A program made the translations under genes and the position numbers. Shown here piece by piece: positions 30,840-41,371 of a DNA stretch of 64,000 nt. The notes under the pieces are model-generated. The model was not told the DNA's origin and did no database searches. It was given only the letters and a program-made list of their open reading frames with translations. The stretch is from Sporopachydermia quercuum (lineage: Eukaryota > Ascomycota > Sporopachydermiomycetes > Sporopachydermiales > Sporopachydermiaceae), in the NCBI GenBank assembly GCA_001599295.1, contig BCGN01000003.1, positions 1,527,148-1,591,147 of the forward strand, read 5' to 3'. Position 1 is the stretch's first letter; each line of letters begins with the position of its first letter.

Positions 30840-31379
30840 GTTGATAGAGCCAATTCAATATCTTTTTCTTTGCTGCTATCTATTTAATCTAAGATTTACC
30901 ATAAGCAATCTTAATTACATTCCCCAATTTATTATTATAATTGACATAAATGCACATCTGATACTTCAGTGGTAAAGCAGTACATAAAAGCAATTCAACT
31001 AATCTTACACATAAGTCAGATCGAACTATAAGGTAGAAGAAATAAAGGAAAGCGACTCTCTGGAGATTCTCTAGAGTTTTGGTTATGTACCGGGTGAGAA
31101 ATGGCCAGAAGCGGAAATGATATAAGAGATTGTTTTTATTTTTTATTTTATTTTGGTTAATGATCATAAATACATGTTGTAGTAGTTCTCAGCACTAAAT
31201 ATTNAAAAAAAATCCTTTTGTATGGAGCAAGTGAAAATTATTGATTGAAGGAGGAGATAGATAAGAAAGAAACATATTGACCGATCCATTCCAAACTGAA
31301 AGTGATGAAGTTTTGATGTTAATTTACTGTTCAAGAGAAGCTTAAATTTGTAAGTTTTAGTGGATTTGCATTATTTGAT
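30840..31379. other. Divergent promoter region of the 447-residue gene and DUS3
   Basis: About 540 A+T-rich bases holding both promoters. A 92-codon minus-strand frame (30889-31167) has no protein features and is not called. One N. Confidence 0.5.
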
Positions 31380-33314
31380 ATGACGGAAACTACAGGTAGC
31401 CAAGATACTGGCTTGAAGAGATCAGCCGAGGAACCTCATCTTGGAGTTGAGACCAAGAAGGTCCATATAGAGGGGAAGGGGGAAAAAGCGAAAGAAAACT
31501 CCAAGGATGAATCAACCCAAATCGACGGCTATGTCAAAGGTATAGCTGCGATCAAAAAAGAATACTTGATAAGCAATGACACAAGGGCAACGATTGATGA
31601 CGATCAAGCGGAATCTGGAGGCTCATTGGAAGTAAAGAAAGATCAAAAAGGCAAACGAAGAGGTCAGAATAAGAATCGAAAATTGACTCAAGGAAGAGAA
31701 ATAATCAAGTTATGTGACTCNCTTTTGAGGATTCCCCGTGTGGAATGTCAATTTGCTGAGGGCTGTCGATTTGAGCATGACGTGGAAAAATATTTGGCTT
31801 CCAAACCAGCAGATATCCCTGGTATATGCCCTGTGTACGAAGCCATTGGATACTGTCCATCAGGTGTAAGATGTCGCTGGCTACATAGTCATTACAGTGT
31901 AGAAACTAACGATGTTACTGTGGATTATGCTAAATGGGAAGAATCAAAGAAGACCAATTACGAAGTCAACAGAATTGATGTGGATGATAGGCTGTCACTT
32001 CAGAAAAAGAAAGTTAAATACGAAAGAGCTGACCAATATATCAAGTATTTAGATTCAATCGTGCAAACTCAAAAAGATGAGACTGCTTCTGAATCCAATG
32101 ACAGTTCCATTGATAAAGATGCAGTGAAAGAGAATGCTGCTTCATACGTGGAACCACCGTTCCTTCCTGAGGAAAAAAAGCCATTGTATTTAAAGGGAGC
32201 AAAGATAGTCTCACCATTAACAACTGTTGGTAATCTACCTTACAGAAGATTGATGAAGAGCTTAGGAGCTGATGTCACATATTCTGAAATGGCATTATGT
32301 CTTCCCGTCATTCAAGGTGCTAAAGCTGAGTGGGCACTGACCAGGGCACACAGTTCTGAAATTCCTGGCTTTGGTGTTCAACTAGCAACTTCAAAGTACT
32401 GGCAAGCTGTGAAAGCTGTTGATGCCATAGAAAGATTCGGAAACAAAACAAATGCATTATCTGAATATAATTTGAATTGTGGCTGTCCAATTGACCTTAT
32501 CTACCGTACTGGTGCTGGATCGGGCTTGATGGATAATCCAACTAAAATGTTCAGAATTCTTAATGGTATGAATGCTGTTAGTGGTGAAACTCCTGTAACT
32601 GTCAAAATCAGAATGGGTACACGTGATGGAAAACCTACTGCGCTTTCTCTGGTTAAGCGATTGGTCCATGAAACAAACGTTGCAGCTATCACAATCCACG
32701 GAAGGTCTAGGCAGCAAAGGTATACCAAGGTAGCTGATTGGAAATATATCGGTGAAGTGGCAGAGGTTGTGAAGTCAGAGTATGACGAGAGTGACAAAGA
32801 CAAACGACAAGGAAGACGTCCTTGGATCATTGGCAATGGTGATTGCTTCAACTTTGAAGATTGGCATGCTGCTATTAACGATCATAAAGTTGATTCCGTG
32901 ATGGTGGCCAGAGGAGCATTGATTAAGCCATGGATTTTTGAAGAAATCGATTCTCAGCAGTATATTGACAAGTCGGCCACTGAAAGACTGGAATACCTGA
33001 AGACCTTTTCACACTATGCCTTGGAACATTGGGGATCGGATGAATATGGTCTTAATATGGCTAGAAGATTTATGTGCGAATTTATCTCGTTCACCCATAG
33101 ATACATTCCGGTAGGTATACTGGAACGATTGCCTGCGAAGTTAAACGAGAGACCACCTTTATGGAAAGGTCGTAATGAACTTGAAACATTGCTAGGTAGC
33201 AATGATTATAAGGATTGGATTAAAATAACAGAGATGTTTTTGGGACCTGTTGGTGACAGTTTCCAATTTACTCCCAAACATAAAAGTAATTCCTATGAAA
33301 TGACATCAGCTTAA
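31380..33314 (+). CDS. DUS3: tRNA-dihydrouridine(47) synthase
   Basis: A 644-residue protein, close to S. cerevisiae Dus3 (about 668). A charged N-terminus is followed by two CCCH-type fingers, CQFAEGCRFEHD near 122 and CPVYEAIGYCPSGVRCRWLH near 150-170, the arrangement specific to Dus3. The flavin-dependent TIM barrel starts near 277 (KIVSPLTTVGNLPYRRL); the active-site cysteine lies in NLNCGCPIDLIYRTGAG near 366, and FMN/RNA-binding motifs follow (VKIRMGTRDG, TIHGRSRQQRY, GNGDC, VMVARGALIKPWIF). Dus3 reduces U47 in the variable loop of many tRNAs and has been found to modify some mRNAs. No intron. A CTG codon at 32337-32339 falls at the conserved Leu of the EWAL motif, which supports the standard code. 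One N codon. The gene converges with YET3, 148 bases between stops. Confidence 0.96.
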   Translation: MTETTGSQDTGLKRSAEEPHLGVETKKVHIEGKGEKAKENSKDESTQIDGYVKGIAAIKKEYLISNDTRATIDDDQAESGGSLEVKKDQKGKRRGQNKNRKLTQGREIIKLCDXLLRIPRVECQFAEGCRFEHDVEKYLASKPADIPGICPVYEAIGYCPSGVRCRWLHSHYSVETNDVTVDYAKWEESKKTNYEVNRIDVDDRLSLQKKKVKYERADQYIKYLDSIVQTQKDETASESNDSSIDKDAVKENAASYVEPPFLPEEKKPLYLKGAKIVSPLTTVGNLPYRRLMKSLGADVTYSEMALCLPVIQGAKAEWALTRAHSSEIPGFGVQLATSKYWQAVKAVDAIERFGNKTNALSEYNLNCGCPIDLIYRTGAGSGLMDNPTKMFRILNGMNAVSGETPVTVKIRMGTRDGKPTALSLVKRLVHETNVAAITIHGRSRQQRYTKVADWKYIGEVAEVVKSEYDESDKDKRQGRRPWIIGNGDCFNFEDWHAAINDHKVDSVMVARGALIKPWIFEEIDSQQYIDKSATERLEYLKTFSHYALEHWGSDEYGLNMARRFMCEFISFTHRYIPVGILERLPAKLNERPPLWKGRNELETLLGSNDYKDWIKITEMFLGPVGDSFQFTPKHKSNSYEMTSA

Positions 33315-33462
33315 GCTTCATAAACGTTGCATTTACAAAAATAAAATAAAATAAAACTTTTAGCAAATCTACCAAACAAATCATCATAAAAAATAGTAGG
33401 CTAATTTCGAATAGTGCTTAAATTCAAAACATATAGTGTCCTTTATTTATAGTGTCTATGAA

Positions 33463-34183
33463 TCAATCAGTCTTTTTATCTGATACTATTCCAGATTTGT
33501 CATTCAACTCATCAGAGACTTTCTCATATTCTTTAGAAAGACCTTCAGCTTGCTTCTTCAAAGCAGTAATATCTTTATCCTTCTTTTCTAACTTCGCCTT
33601 GAGTTCATTAACAATATCTGATTCAGCTACTGTAGCAGCACTTGTAGAAGCGGATGAAGACTTTTTCAATTGGTCTTTCAACTCCATGACTTGATTCAAA
33701 AGAGTATACAATCTGTTTAGGATTAAGCTCAAAAACAAGGTGAATCCACACAAGTACATATTTCTTTGAGCATAAAATTTTCTGGCTTGAAGTTCTGACC
33801 TATCACTTCCAACAAACATAGTGGAGGAGTTCCTAGATTGGTCTTGAGAGTTTTGATCCATTGGACTTGTCTTGTATACTCTATTGACAGAGTCAACAAA
33901 TAACAATAATATAAACCCAAGAAGGAACTTCAGACCTATTTGAACTTCAGTTGATCTGAATGAAACGTTAACTGTTTTTATGATTGTTCTGCGAACAGCA
34001 TTGGGTAAAGGCAATGATAACGCCACAACAAATGCCATCTCAGCAATAAGGATGAAAAACACCTGTAGAATGCGGTTAGACTCTGACTCCAGCTTGTTAT
34101 TTCTTCCATCATGTCTACGCCAATCAATTATCAAATGTTAAAAACAACACTTAAGTACTTACCAATGAATAATATAAAGTCAT
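33463..34183 (-). CDS. YET3: BAP31-family ER membrane protein, two exons
   Basis: The coding sequence is complement(33463-34062, 34163-34183), 206 residues (S. cerevisiae Yet3 has about 203). Exon 1 is 21 nt (MTLYYSL) with a GTAAGT donor; the 100-nt intron ends TCTAAC..CTACAG. Without this splice the N-terminal hydrophobic segment would be preceded by a charged, non-homologous leader. Three membrane spans follow: VFFILIAEMAFVVALSLPL (8-26), FLLGFILLLFVDSVNRVY (about 50-67) and YLCGFTLFLSLILNRLYTLL (about 107-126). A cytosolic coiled coil (ELKAKLEKKDKDITALKKQ) ends in KKTD, a KKxx ER-retrieval signal. Yet1/Yet3 form a complex linked to protein exit from the ER and, in S. cerevisiae, inositol-gene control through Opi1. 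YET3 fits slightly better than YET1, but the paralogs are close. Confidence 0.9.
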
Positions 34184-34502
34184 TCTGCTTTATTGTTTCT
34201 CCTAATCAGTATGTATCAATATCAATTATCTAACAAATATACTCAAGTCTAATTGATCTGATAACTTCAGCCACTCAATCGTATTTAGTTGATTCCTTTG
34301 AAGATTCCTTTGAAAAGTTATGACATAAACAAATAAAAGTGCCTCGCAATTGCCAGATATCAAAAGAATTAATCGAACACTTGACTTGTCAGGAAAAGAA
34401 TGAGAAGGGCACCCTAAGTACTACAATAAAGATAATTCTAGTATGTAAGTTGTTTTAGGAAGGCGATGATGTAGTCAGTAATTAACAGAAAGCTTAATTG
34501 CT

Positions 34503-34727
34503 ATGTCACTACCAGAAAAGGAACAGGTTATGGGCAGGTATGATAATTACTTCTTCAAAAATAATTTCTTGACTTCCATATTCATTAATCTTCCTTCGGT
34601 TAAATTCGAAGAACAGGGGAGAAAACTAATTCTGTTCTGGTGGGCGACTGATTGGTGGATCAATTGTCACTTCTACGCACAATTAAAGATCGCACAATCT
34701 CTCAGTAAAGACTATGCATCTAGATGA
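34503..34727 (+). CDS. Candidate small protein of 74 residues, unknown
   Basis: An ATG-started frame beginning MSLPEKEQVMGRYDNYFFK and including FWWATDWWINCHF. Codon choice (TAC TTC TTC, GAA CAG) looks more like a gene than like the surrounding DNA, and the Trp-rich block is unusual for chance translation. There is no recognised domain, and no homologue comes to mind. It may be a small orphan gene or a decayed exon; the evidence is weak. Confidence 0.25.
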   Translation: MSLPEKEQVMGRYDNYFFKNNFLTSIFINLPSVKFEEQGRKLILFWWATDWWINCHFYAQLKIAQSLSKDYASR

Positions 34728-35170
34728 AACAGGCAAAGTAACTAAGTACCTTTCTTCGCGTTGAAAGCCGATATATTATGTACGATCAAACTTTATGCTT
34801 GGACAATAACGGAAATAATACAAATGGAGAACAATACAAAGGAGCAATTAAGTAAGGATTACATAATCGGAAAACAGAAAGTGGGTTGATATTTAGTTTC
34901 ACTCACTATGGTATGCACGAAATCTGCACAATTTTCTTGAACCTTAAAGAAACCAGAATTTATCATTTGTATGGGTTTCTTAACCTTTTCTTTCAAACCT
35001 GGTTCTTAAAGTTAAGATTCTCTGCACAATTCTGCGAAATTGATGCATATGCAATGCATACCATAGTAAGTGAAACTAAATCTCAACTCACTTTTTTGTT
35101 TGCCGATTATGTAATCCTAACTTTCTAAATCTAGCCCAGATCAGATTTTTTTTTTTCAAGGGGACCCTTG

Positions 35171-35199
35171 CAAATTTTGCTGATCTCAAGCAAAATTTG
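35171..35199. repeat. Perfect hairpin, 11-bp arms, next to a T12 run
   Basis: CAAATTTTGCT (35171-35181) and AGCAAAATTTG (35189-35199) are perfect inverted copies with a 7-base loop. Twelve Ts run 35145-35156, just before. The local DNA also has a second small palindrome around 35230-35245 (GATC, loop, GATC). This could be part of a structured RNA or a terminator-like signal; no gene is evident on either side. Confidence 0.6.
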
Positions 35200-36256
35200 A
35201 TGGCCGTTTATTCGATTATTAAACAATAAAGATCTTTTTCAGATCAAATTTGGTACCAAAATGGGAGATTCTCAAGTTTTATATAGTTTTCTATGGCATA
35301 CGAAAATACTGCTTATGGTAAAAGCAACCTAACAATATTACCTTTTACGGAAGTAATATTGATTGATATTCCTCAATCTATGCTTTCTCATTTAAATGTG
35401 ATTATACTACCCACCACAATACGTTTGACAAATGAATACTCTCTATAGAACAGTGATGTGATGTTTTTTATTATATTCCTCAACTAATAGTGTATATTGA
35501 AGTAAAGGCTGCTATAGATTTCTTGCTGCGTTTCTTCTTGTTCCAGTAGCCCAGTAGCCCATTCTATTTCATTCTATATGACTCTCCTTGTAGACAATCT
35601 CGAGAGGTTCGCATTTTTCGTACCAAATACAAAGATTGATAGATATCCTATGCAATTCCAGCATACTCCTTTGCCGTTACTACGACTTAACATACACACA
35701 TCTATGAGTACTGACATCTTTAAGATGTCTTCTCTCAATACATCCTACCCCCAAAGCCACACCCTATCAAGCAACTTCGAAATCTACAATTCTCAACCCT
35801 CGGCTTTCAATTCTTCCATAATAAGCCAAAATATCTTATCTTCACCCAATTTTAGTCCCCATCCTTTCTGATCCAACAGTTAATCATCAACTTCCTTTCA
35901 TTGTATCGTCAACCATCATCATAGATCCAAATAAACTTCAGACTAATTTCCAGTTATTTGCATAAACGTAAACCTTATTCGAAGAAATAATCAAACTCAT
36001 TGAATGGCAAACTGCTTTGAAAACTTAATGAAAATGATCGACTTTCTCAAAAATTGATTAAAAGCATATCAAAATACATAAATAGGTTAGTTCCGTTTAT
36101 AAATTTATGACACCAGGTTTTGTTTGAAAAGAATCANCGTTTCTTCGAAATCAAGGATCGAAAATATCCACTTATCGCACCATACAAATGGTTGATGAAT
36201 AGTATAGCATCTCCAAGTAATTGATTGTATGGTACATGGAGGAAAAAGACATTTGA

Positions 36257-36286
36257 TTAATTGCAATACGACAGTATTGCAATTAA
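36257..36286. promoter_or_regulatory. Perfect 13-bp-arm hairpin in the RAD4 leader or promoter
   Basis: TTAATTGCAATAC (36257-36269), loop GACA, GTATTGCAATTAA (36274-36286): a perfect inverted repeat that ends 38 bases before the RAD4 ATG. In RNA it would form a tight stem-loop with a four-base loop; in DNA it could be a dimer-binding operator. Most yeast 5' leaders are unstructured this near the ATG, so it may damp translation. Whether it is transcribed is unknown. Confidence 0.6.
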
Positions 36287-36324
36287 AATTATGATTGAAC
36301 GGCAAGTAGGAAAGATAGTTCAAT

Positions 36325-39300
36325 ATGTCTTTTTCTTCTCGTAAGACTAGAACTAAATCTCGTGGTAATAATAGTAATAGCTCGAGAGCTACTTATGGGC
36401 AATTGGATCCGGTTTATAAGGATATGATGAGAGATTACCTTGTTGAAGAGAAAAACAAGTCTGGGANTGAAAGGCCATTGAAACGGAAACAACGGAAACG
36501 TGGAACTGATAGAACTGATAAAGACGAACATGCTGTCATCGAAATCGATAGTGATAGTGATAAGAGTGGCAGAAGTGCTAACACGGTCAAACAACAACGG
36601 CAGAACAACAAACTAAGCAATCGTGAAGACGAATCAAACGGTTCAGTTTCTAATACTAAAAATATAACTTACCTGTCAAGTGATGAAGCTGGTGATGCTG
36701 ATGTTGCTGTTGTTACTGATAGAATCAAAAGGAGCAGGAAGAACAACGATACTAACATCAATAACACTANTAATATCAGCGTAGACTCGGCTTTTACTAC
36801 TCCAGTTTCTCCCACCTTTTCTGCTTCTTCTGAATCCTTTGATGATGATGATTTCGAAGACGTGACTATCGATTCTGATAATCTCCCCCTGAGATCAACT
36901 TCTGCTACTCCTACGACTACTCCTATCCCTAACTCTTGGTTAAGTACATCTACCTCTACGTCGGATGATTTGAATATATCGTTTGAGCCTGCAACTCCAC
37001 TAAGCCAACAGAAAAAACCTTCAAAACAAGTAATTATCTCCAAAGAGGANCGGGAGTTCAGGACTAAATTCCATATGCTATCTTTGCTAGCACAACTAGC
37101 TCATGGCTATATACGGAACAAATGGTTGAATGATTTCGAGATAAGAAAAGCCTTAAAACGGTATATAACTACTGGTTTAAAGCAGGAGCTGTATCCTTCG
37201 GATCAGCTTGGAAATCACTTAAAAAATAGAAAATTCCTTGATGGTGTTCGCCATGCTATGCATGAATGGAACTCCCATTTCAACCTAGCATCAAAGCAAG
37301 CGACAATCTTCTGCAGAACCTGGCCGGAGATTGAAATGAAGTGTAAACTAAGGAGAAAAGACGCAATGACCTTAAAAAGGTTCAGGCGGCAAATTATTAA
37401 TCGGAGGGGCTCCTTGGAAATAGGAGCTCAAGGATTCTGTGCTTTTCTCAGAGCTCTTGATTTAGATGCTAGACTAATTCTCTCGCTACAACCGCCTGAT
37501 ATAACGTCTTTTGCTGTGGGTAAGAAGGCTAGTAATATGAATGAAAACACTAGTAATGAGTTGGATAATCCAGCCTTCCAGCGGTCTGGTGTCCCATTGG
37601 TTCTCACCGACACTTACCCCGTTTATTGGGTCGAAGTGTACAATCCGTATTCCAAAAGCTGGGTAACTGTAGATCCGATGGTTCAGAAGATAGTAGAAAT
37701 TGTCGGGAAGAAATCCAAGCTTGAGCCGCCGCAATCGGATGTTCGGAATATTTTGCGGTACGTTATTGCGTATGATAGCTGTTACTATTGCCGAGATGTC
37801 ACTCGGAGATATGCCCATGCTATGAACAGTAAGACTCGGAAGCGGAGAATCACCCGAGATGAGACCGGCGATAAATGGTGGGATCGCGTGATTGGCAGCT
37901 TAGCACCTAAATTTGCTTCCGAGCGGGAAATAGCCGAAGATTCCGAAATGTTGAAACGGCATTTGGCGGAGGGAATGCCTTCAAATGTCCAGGACTTCAA
38001 GAATCATCCCGTGTACGCTTTAGAACGCCATTTGCATAAAAATCAAGTGATCTATCCGAAAGCAAGATGCGGAACGCTGAGAATCAAAGGAACAAAAGGT
38101 ACTCCCGATTCCGTGATTTCAGTATATAAACGGCAGGATGTTCATACGCTACGCTCGGCCCGCGCTTGGTATCAGAGAGGTAGGATAATAAAAATGGGAG
38201 AACGATGTTTACTTACTGTTAAACATATAAGTTTAGGTAATCAAATAAAACGGACCGGAGATACCAATCCCGGTTCAGATCTAGAAGAGCTATTCCAAGA
38301 CCGAGAAGAAGGGGACGATGTTCGGCTATACGGCGAATTTCAAACCGAACTTTACATTCCGCCTGAAGTAATCAACGGAATAATCACAAAAAACGGCTAC
38401 GATAACATTGATGTTTATGTACCAAGTATGATTCCCAAAGGAGCCGTTCATATTCGGAAAAAGAATGCCGAGGAGGCAGCAAAACTGGTCGGAGTTGACT
38501 ACGCCAAAGCTGTCGTTGGCTTCGATTATAACAAACGGAACGCTAACCCGAAAATTGAAGGTGTGGTAGTAGCGGAAGAGTTTGCCGAGGCTGTCGAAGC
38601 TGTTTCCGATGCTTTGTATCAGCAACGTCGGGAAGAATTTCGGGACAACCTAGAATTGAAGCTGTTTATGATGTGGAAAACGCTATTAACGAAAATGACC
38701 ATTCAGCAGAGGCTTGAAGCCCAGCATGGAGCTGTCGATGATTTGGACAATGAGGGAGCAGCAAAAACTGTGAAAACAGTAGGAACGGGAGATCGAAGCC
38801 TCAGAAGAGCTAAAAGTAAGGAAGCGTATAATGAAGATGAGGAATTTGACTCGTACGATGAGAATTCGTATATAAGCGATCATGAAAGCAATGGAGAGTT
38901 CAGTGATGAGTTTGCCCATGAATATGGTGATAGCGATGACGATGACGATGATGAGTTTGCAGGAGGATTTCTACTTGGGGATGCGATTGAAGTTGACGAG
39001 ATGCCAATGAAGTCTGTTGAAAGAGATGATGGTTTGCATGTGGCTGGAGCTGATGGGACTGATGAAGTTCCAGAAAAAGGAAAATCTGTACTGAAAAAAG
39101 GAATTGTGGCTAAAGACAATGACGACGACGACAACGAACTGGGTGGGTTTATACCTGAAAAGGGTAATGGTTCTGAAGCAGAAGGCATTGTCCCTGAAAA
39201 GGATAGCGGTTCCGAGTACGATGGTGGCATTTTAACAAATCCAGAGATATTATCCGAATCAGGAGAAGATCTCATCTCCAACTCCAACTACAATTCCGGT

Positions 39301-39813
39301 AATCTCTTACCAGAAACAGCTATTTCCTCTCCCAAATCAGGACCCCATCTTACGAAAAACTCATCCAACCGCTCATCTTCGGCTCCTATGACGTACCTTG
39401 AAACTTCGGATGAATCACCAACTGAGTCCCTCACTGATTCTGATGAAGATCCAAATTTCAAATACACCGCGAAATTATCAACCGTTCGGCCTAATTTCAA
39501 TACCCGAGGAAAGTCTCAGCAACGTAGTCTAAAATACGAATTAGTGGTGAAACCCAATGAGGATGGTCCTGGTGCTGAAAATGATAATCGTGTTTCTACT
39601 TTTGGTATCAATAACAGTAACATTCCAAAAGATACTGCAACTTTAGCTAAACGAGAACAAAAGTCACCGGAAGAGGAAATACCCGGTGATCTCTCCGGGT
39701 ATTCTGGTGAAGAAGAGGAAGAAAACCAAGAAAACGAAAATAAAAGTGTGATAGAAACAGGAAAACAAGAGGACGAAGATGATTTTGATTTCGAATACAG
39801 CGATGACGAATAA
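36325..39813 (+). CDS. RAD4: DNA damage recognition protein of the Rad4/XPC family
   Basis: A 1162-residue protein, far longer than S. cerevisiae Rad4 (about 754), with the extra length in disordered tails. Residues 1-235 are polar with basic clusters. The transglutaminase-like domain starts near 240 (FRTKFHMLSLLAQLAHGYIR) and includes GFCAFLRALDLDARLILSL and the degenerate active-site region YWVEVYNPYSKSWVTVDPM. Beta-hairpin domains follow: BHD1 near 551 (PSNVQDFKNHPVYALERHL), BHD2 near 600-670, and BHD3 near 677 (YIPPEVINGIITKNGYDNID). From about 820 the chain is highly acidic and repetitive (DEFAHEYGDSDDDDDDEF). Rad4 with Rad23 finds helix-distorting lesions and opens them for nucleotide excision repair. 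The related Rad34, which serves rDNA, cannot be excluded. Arginine is written CGG unusually often compared with neighbouring genes, mainly in the middle. Three N codons. Confidence 0.9.
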   Translation: MSFSSRKTRTKSRGNNSNSSRATYGQLDPVYKDMMRDYLVEEKNKSGXERPLKRKQRKRGTDRTDKDEHAVIEIDSDSDKSGRSANTVKQQRQNNKLSNREDESNGSVSNTKNITYLSSDEAGDADVAVVTDRIKRSRKNNDTNINNTXNISVDSAFTTPVSPTFSASSESFDDDDFEDVTIDSDNLPLRSTSATPTTTPIPNSWLSTSTSTSDDLNISFEPATPLSQQKKPSKQVIISKEXREFRTKFHMLSLLAQLAHGYIRNKWLNDFEIRKALKRYITTGLKQELYPSDQLGNHLKNRKFLDGVRHAMHEWNSHFNLASKQATIFCRTWPEIEMKCKLRRKDAMTLKRFRRQIINRRGSLEIGAQGFCAFLRALDLDARLILSLQPPDITSFAVGKKASNMNENTSNELDNPAFQRSGVPLVLTDTYPVYWVEVYNPYSKSWVTVDPMVQKIVEIVGKKSKLEPPQSDVRNILRYVIAYDSCYYCRDVTRRYAHAMNSKTRKRRITRDETGDKWWDRVIGSLAPKFASEREIAEDSEMLKRHLAEGMPSNVQDFKNHPVYALERHLHKNQVIYPKARCGTLRIKGTKGTPDSVISVYKRQDVHTLRSARAWYQRGRIIKMGERCLLTVKHISLGNQIKRTGDTNPGSDLEELFQDREEGDDVRLYGEFQTELYIPPEVINGIITKNGYDNIDVYVPSMIPKGAVHIRKKNAEEAAKLVGVDYAKAVVGFDYNKRNANPKIEGVVVAEEFAEAVEAVSDALYQQRREEFRDNLELKLFMMWKTLLTKMTIQQRLEAQHGAVDDLDNEGAAKTVKTVGTGDRSLRRAKSKEAYNEDEEFDSYDENSYISDHESNGEFSDEFAHEYGDSDDDDDDEFAGGFLLGDAIEVDEMPMKSVERDDGLHVAGADGTDEVPEKGKSVLKKGIVAKDNDDDDNELGGFIPEKGNGSEAEGIVPEKDSGSEYDGGILTNPEILSESGEDLISNSNYNSGNLLPETAISSPKSGPHLTKNSSNRSSSAPMTYLETSDESPTESLTDSDEDPNFKYTAKLSTVRPNFNTRGKSQQRSLKYELVVKPNEDGPGAENDNRVSTFGINNSNIPKDTATLAKREQKSPEEEIPGDLSGYSGEEEEENQENENKSVIETGKQEDEDDFDFEYSDDE

Positions 39814-41371
39814 TTGGAGCTCAACATAAGGAAATTGAAAGATTCTGATCATTAAAATGAAATAGGAATGTATATTAAACAGCTGACATTGTATGTTAAT
39901 AATATAGTCGATATCTATCTATAAGTAGACGATAAAGGAAGGAAACCAATGATGATTATAAACTCAAAAGGAAGATTTGAAAAGTTTCTCTAATATAATA
40001 ACTTATGAAGATATCAAAAGCCTTTTCAATTCTGTTTTCCTACTAATCATTGAATAGCAGAGCTTTGATATGTTGTTGTTTCAGGATAACAGCGAGAATA
40101 TGACCGAAGAAGCAGTACCGAGCTTACATCGCCACCAAATATTTAGGTAATCAATTCCATTATTGATATAAATATACGCTTCGTTCCTTGATAAAATTGT
40201 TTTATTTCGTTTACAGTTCTATAAATCTACCTGAAGCGCGCATAAAAGAGATATCATCGGAAAAGATATCCGATATCGGAAACTATTAAAAATAAGCTTT
40301 TACTCCAAGAAAAGCTTAAGCTAAATAAGGCAGTTTGGCAGGTCTGCTGAAGATAACGTTTTGCGGATAACGAAGCTTATCACCAACCTTTATCTATTGG
40401 GACACAGAAGGAAATGATACGATGAGATACAGCGGATAGATTTGATGTAAAGTTTTATATTAAGGATTTTGTCTAATAAATAGATTATGTTAATAGTACT
40501 TATTTGGTTAGATTTCTCTTGGAGTACGTTTATTTATACATATATAATGATTTCTTCTTTACTTGTAAGGGGACTGCGACAGATGATGTTCTGCGACTTT
40601 CTTATGTACAGCGAAATCTTAAAATAAAGTTATGATTCCATCTACCCTGCTTTATTCTGTCTTTTGAACAGAGATCCCCAAACTGCGTGGTTCTGACTTA
40701 AACAAAAACCTGTATCAAACATTCTAATACTACCAAATTACGAAAAATCAGATAGATCAACAATAAAAAGCACTAAACGTCATTTTACATCTTCCCTGGC
40801 GCCCCACATAGATTATGGCACTGAATAATCTCTGCATATGCTCTGCATATTTTTCTATACATTTATCTGCTGTCTCATGCATATGTGCAGCATTGACGTA
40901 CTCCGTACAATTCATGCTTCTCTCTAAAACTCTATTCTCCGGAATATTGTCCTTTGCCTTTCCTCTCATTTTTATATTCCCTGCTATTCGAGGTTTGTGC
41001 AGTGCATCAACACTTTTTCAACTGCTACGATTGATCAGCTATACAATATGTTTCAGTATAGGAGATAAAAGAAGAGATTCAGTTTTACTCTTAGTTAAAT
41101 GTTTACTGTGTCTTTGTTTGCTGGTCTCAACTCAGCTATAGCACTTGCACACAGATAGAATAGTAGTAACATACGAAATCGCTATCATAAGACACCAACC
41201 ACAGCCACATCACATCACCTATTGCTAGATTGATTGTTTGATTACTGAGTGCTATTTTGCTCAAGTGCTTCCCTAGTTGCTACCTACAAATTCCACAACA
41301 AGACAGAGCAAATAATGAACCGATAAACTTGTTCCTATTGGTATTGCTATAATTATTAATCGCTATCTTGT
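39814..41371. other. Intergenic region between RAD4 and NHA1
   Basis: About 1.56 kb on the path from RAD4 to NHA1. A perfect 9-bp hairpin (TAAGCTTTT 40293-40301, AAAAGCTTA 40310-40318) lies past RAD4. A near-duplicate CTCTGCATATG/CTCTGCATATT occurs at about 40830-40855 upstream of NHA1. The open frame at 40815-41141 has no protein character. The final 200 bases are pyrimidine-rich with (C/T)A repeats, like a yeast promoter. Confidence 0.5.

Larger units (their letters stand above)
34184..36324. other. Long divergent intergenic region between YET3 and RAD4
   Basis: About 2.1 kb. It contains a small coding-like frame (34503-34727), an A/T hairpin cluster with a T12 run (35145-35199) and a strong hairpin just before RAD4 (36257-36286), each listed separately. 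A second frame, 35578-35871 (97 codons, Ser/Asn/Pro-rich), starts with ATG but has no domain and I do not call it. One N. Confidence 0.5.

Noticed and set aside
35578-35871. 97-codon plus-strand frame with ATG
   Set aside because: Ser/Asn/Pro-rich without any motif; could be chance in pyrimidine-rich DNA. Not strong enough to call.
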